Positions 61,758 through 64,000 of a stretch of DNA of 64,000 nucleotides are shown here, one piece after another. Position numbers and translations under genes: made by a program. The stretch comes from Microbacterium galbinum (GTDB lineage: Bacteria; Actinomycetota; Actinomycetes; Actinomycetales; Microbacteriaceae). The stretch covers positions 1,331,630 through 1,395,629 of the forward strand of contig NZ_CP078077.1 of the NCBI RefSeq assembly GCF_023101185.1. The letters run 5' to 3'. The notes beneath the pieces were generated by a model. That model searched no databases and was not told where the DNA came from. It saw only the letters and a program-made list of their open reading frames with translations. The first letter of the stretch is position 1. Each line of letters starts with the position of its first letter.

Positions 61758-64000
61758 ATGAGTAACGAGAGAAGACCGCGCGGGGGCGCGGTCGCACGGA
61801 CATGGGGGCGGCGACTACGTCGCGCCATCGGTCTCGGTGCCGTGGGCATCCTGGCGAGCTCGGGGCTCGTTCTGGGAGCGGTCGCGCCCGCGAGCGCGGC
61901 TGACGGAGACTTCACGATCGATCTGCAGGCGCCGGAGTCGGTACCTGTGGGCCAGTCGTTCAACTACACGGCGACCCTCGACTTCGAGGGACCGGCGACG
62001 ACGCACAGCGGCGTCGTGCTGACGACGACCATTCCGGAGGGACTCGCCTTCGAGTCCTGCCCGATCGGCGGATCGTCGCCCATCGCGAGCTGCTCGTTCG
62101 ATGCGGGCACGCGCGCTCTCACGATCACTCTGAACGACACCGACACCGACCCGCTCAGCGTGGCGTACACGGTGCGCCAGCAGCCCTACAACGACCGCTA
62201 CGAGGGTGAGGTCTTCGCGACCTCGATCACCGGTACCGGTGGGCCTTCGGGCGCCGTGACGTCTGACCCGGTCGAGACGGTGCTGACCGGCTCGAACGAT
62301 TACGACGCGGCGAAGGGTTTCGAGACGCTCACGGGTAGCGACAACCGCACCGTGACCTACAAGTTCAACATCGGTGTCGGAGGCCCGATCCCCGGGACCT
62401 TCGCCTCGCACGCGCAGGAACTGATCGACACCTTCCCCGCCGGGGTCGAGTTCGTGAGTTCGAACGCCGGAATCGGTTCGTGGGACGTGTCGGCGTTCCC
62501 GACCGTCAAATGGTCGAACGACACCGTCTTCTACGCCTTCGGATCGATCGACATGTCAGGCAATGCGATCTCGATCACGGTTCGGTACCCCGAGGAGTCG
62601 TTCCCGGGGCTGGTGCGTCCGCCCACGAACACGGTCGATCTTCGCACCCAGGACGCGAACGGCGTCTGGCACGACGGGTCGCCCGCATCGGTGCAGTCGG
62701 TTCCCTTCACCGACGGCAATGCACCCGGCGTCGCCGCGTCGAAGGAGTTCCTCTTCGGCGGGAGTTCCGCAGGGTACCTGTCGCTCGCGGTCGTGATGAA
62801 GGGCGCCTACATCGGCCCGGTGGGAACGCCGAACCTCGACGCCCTCGTCCTGGAGGACTCGGGCGCGGCGGGCAGCCCGAATGCCGCGTGGTTCGAGCAC
62901 TACAACGTCCTCAACCTCGATGTCGCCTTCAACGGCGTGCTCGCCGCGGCCGACCTTCCGTACACCCTGGAGTACCAGGTCAACGGATCGCCGACCTGGC
63001 GCAGCGTGACGCCGGCGAGCGGCACGGGCGCGTCGGCGAGGTTCGTCGCCCATGTCGTGGGTTCCGAGGGGTGGGATGCGGGCGTCTCGCTGGGACTCGC
63101 GGCCGGCGAGACGCTGAGCGGATGGCGCATCGTCGTCGCGCCCGGCGCGGAGACGGTTCCGCTGGCGAGTGAGGTGCAGGTGACCATGGCGGGGCAGCCG
63201 GTGTTCCGGTCGATCTCCGAGGGCATCATCGAAGCTCCCGCACCTGCAGGAGCGCCAGTCGGACCGGTGGACAACACGCTCAGCGTGCGCAACGGCGACA
63301 GCTCCATGACCGCCGAGGACGACTACTCCTTCACGCCCGCTGACTCCGTCTACCTGACCACGCGGATCGACGGCCCCTCGTCGATGAGCGTCGGCGGGAC
63401 CGGAACCTATCGCGCGGGCATCGTCAACCAGAACCCCAGCGAGGTCTACCAGGACTCGGTGATGTCGGTTCTGCTGCCCTGCGGTGTGCTGTACGACTCG
63501 ACCCAGCAGATCTCTCCCGTGAACCCGCCCACGCTCGGTATCCCGACTCCTGCTCCGGCGATCGGCTCGGGTGTGACGGTCGATGCGTCGAAGCGCATCA
63601 CGAACGCTGACGGCTGCGAGCAGCAGGTCGTCGAGTTCACGTTCGACGAGGTGCCGCCGATGCGTGCGCCCGGGGTGGCGAACCACCGCGGCGTCGAGAA
63701 CACCGGCTGGATGTACGACATCCCGGTCACCGTTCTCGCCGAGGCGTACGACCCGACCGCGACCACCATCGCCCCGCAGTCGTGGGTGCATACGAACGAC
63801 CCGCGCTTCCTCAGCGTCGCCGACGGCGGTACGGGAGCGGCGACGGTGCCGATGATCGGTTACAACCCGTTCTTCAACACCGATCTGAACGACTTCGACC
63901 CCGTGCGCGGCGTCATCGCCTACGCGCAGACGTTGACCACGATCAACACCGCCGGTGGCGTGTTGATCGACAAGCTGTCGTCGGCATCCGTCGATGGACC
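61758..64000 (+). CDS. Large secreted surface protein (partial, runs off the right edge)
   Basis: Open from ATG 61758 to the window end (747 codons and part of another) with no stop. The ribosome site is GGGAGGAATCGG. An Arg-rich signal peptide ends near PASAADG. After it come DUF11-like beta domains (VPVGQSFNYTATLDFEGPAT; FPGLVRPPTNTVDLRTQDAN), and near 540 a further repeat (SSMSVGGTGTYRAGIVNQNP). No catalytic motif seen. The C-terminal sorting signal, if any, lies outside the window. Relation to the other surface proteins is by style, not by clear homology. Confidence 0.88.
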   Translation, partial: MSNERRPRGGAVARTWGRRLRRAIGLGAVGILASSGLVLGAVAPASAADGDFTIDLQAPESVPVGQSFNYTATLDFEGPATTHSGVVLTTTIPEGLAFESCPIGGSSPIASCSFDAGTRALTITLNDTDTDPLSVAYTVRQQPYNDRYEGEVFATSITGTGGPSGAVTSDPVETVLTGSNDYDAAKGFETLTGSDNRTVTYKFNIGVGGPIPGTFASHAQELIDTFPAGVEFVSSNAGIGSWDVSAFPTVKWSNDTVFYAFGSIDMSGNAISITVRYPEESFPGLVRPPTNTVDLRTQDANGVWHDGSPASVQSVPFTDGNAPGVAASKEFLFGGSSAGYLSLAVVMKGAYIGPVGTPNLDALVLEDSGAAGSPNAAWFEHYNVLNLDVAFNGVLAAADLPYTLEYQVNGSPTWRSVTPASGTGASARFVAHVVGSEGWDAGVSLGLAAGETLSGWRIVVAPGAETVPLASEVQVTMAGQPVFRSISEGIIEAPAPAGAPVGPVDNTLSVRNGDSSMTAEDDYSFTPADSVYLTTRIDGPSSMSVGGTGTYRAGIVNQNPSEVYQDSVMSVLLPCGVLYDSTQQISPVNPPTLGIPTPAPAIGSGVTVDASKRITNADGCEQQVVEFTFDEVPPMRAPGVANHRGVENTGWMYDIPVTVLAEAYDPTATTIAPQSWVHTNDPRFLSVADGGTGAATVPMIGYNPFFNTDLNDFDPVRGVIAYAQTLTTINTAGGVLIDKLSSASVDG

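Overview
The window looks like a chromosomal segment of a high-GC Gram-positive actinobacterium, most likely a Microbacterium or a close relative in Microbacteriaceae. The reasons are the roughly 70% GC coding style, the block ppiA - rhomboid - crgA - sortase - trpG - pknB - pknA - pbpA - rodA - pstP - fhaB - fhaA - tRNA-Leu that actinobacteria keep near the replication origin, a class E sortase with matching LAxTG surface proteins, and many start codons placed 6-7 nt behind a -10-like hexamer (leaderless style). No rRNA, prophage, insertion sequence or CRISPR array was seen.

Layout. 1-12.4 kb: a partial HTH regulator, ilvD, a LacI regulator with a clear operator, a giant wall-anchored GH92 alpha-mannosidase, then small housekeeping genes (Nudix-type proteins, M24 peptidase, YdhG-like protein, YbaK). 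12.4-26.5 kb: the growth and division block, with ppiA, rhomboid, crgA, class E sortase, a 51-aa membrane microprotein and trpG on one side, and the seven-gene minus-strand operon fhaA-fhaB-pstP-rodA-pbpA-pknA-pknB on the other. A small cluster of DnaA boxes lies between rhomboid and crgA. 26.3-44 kb: tRNA-Leu(CAG), a MarR/SDR pair with twin operators, a siderophore-interacting protein, an aldo/keto reductase, an ECF sigma factor with its partner membrane protein, an ABC exporter followed by a two-component system, a DUF222-HNH gene with an SOS-box promoter, nhaA, thioredoxin, and TetR/DUF952.

43.8-64 kb is the accessory part. It holds large secreted surface proteins: 463 aa, 1163 aa, 1853 aa, and one running off the right edge. 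They are interleaved with three LuxR-type regulators that lack receiver domains and have long helical N-terminal regions, plus a sigma-70/ECF-like factor with a Cys-rich tail. A 29-bp promoter-like sequence is shared by the sigma-like gene and the last surface protein, and two 11-nt direct-repeat boxes (PhoP/PHO-box-like) precede the two biggest LATTG proteins. I read this as a regulated cell-surface adhesin module whose products are attached by the class E sortase at 15.6 kb. This is the best candidate here for an undescribed system.
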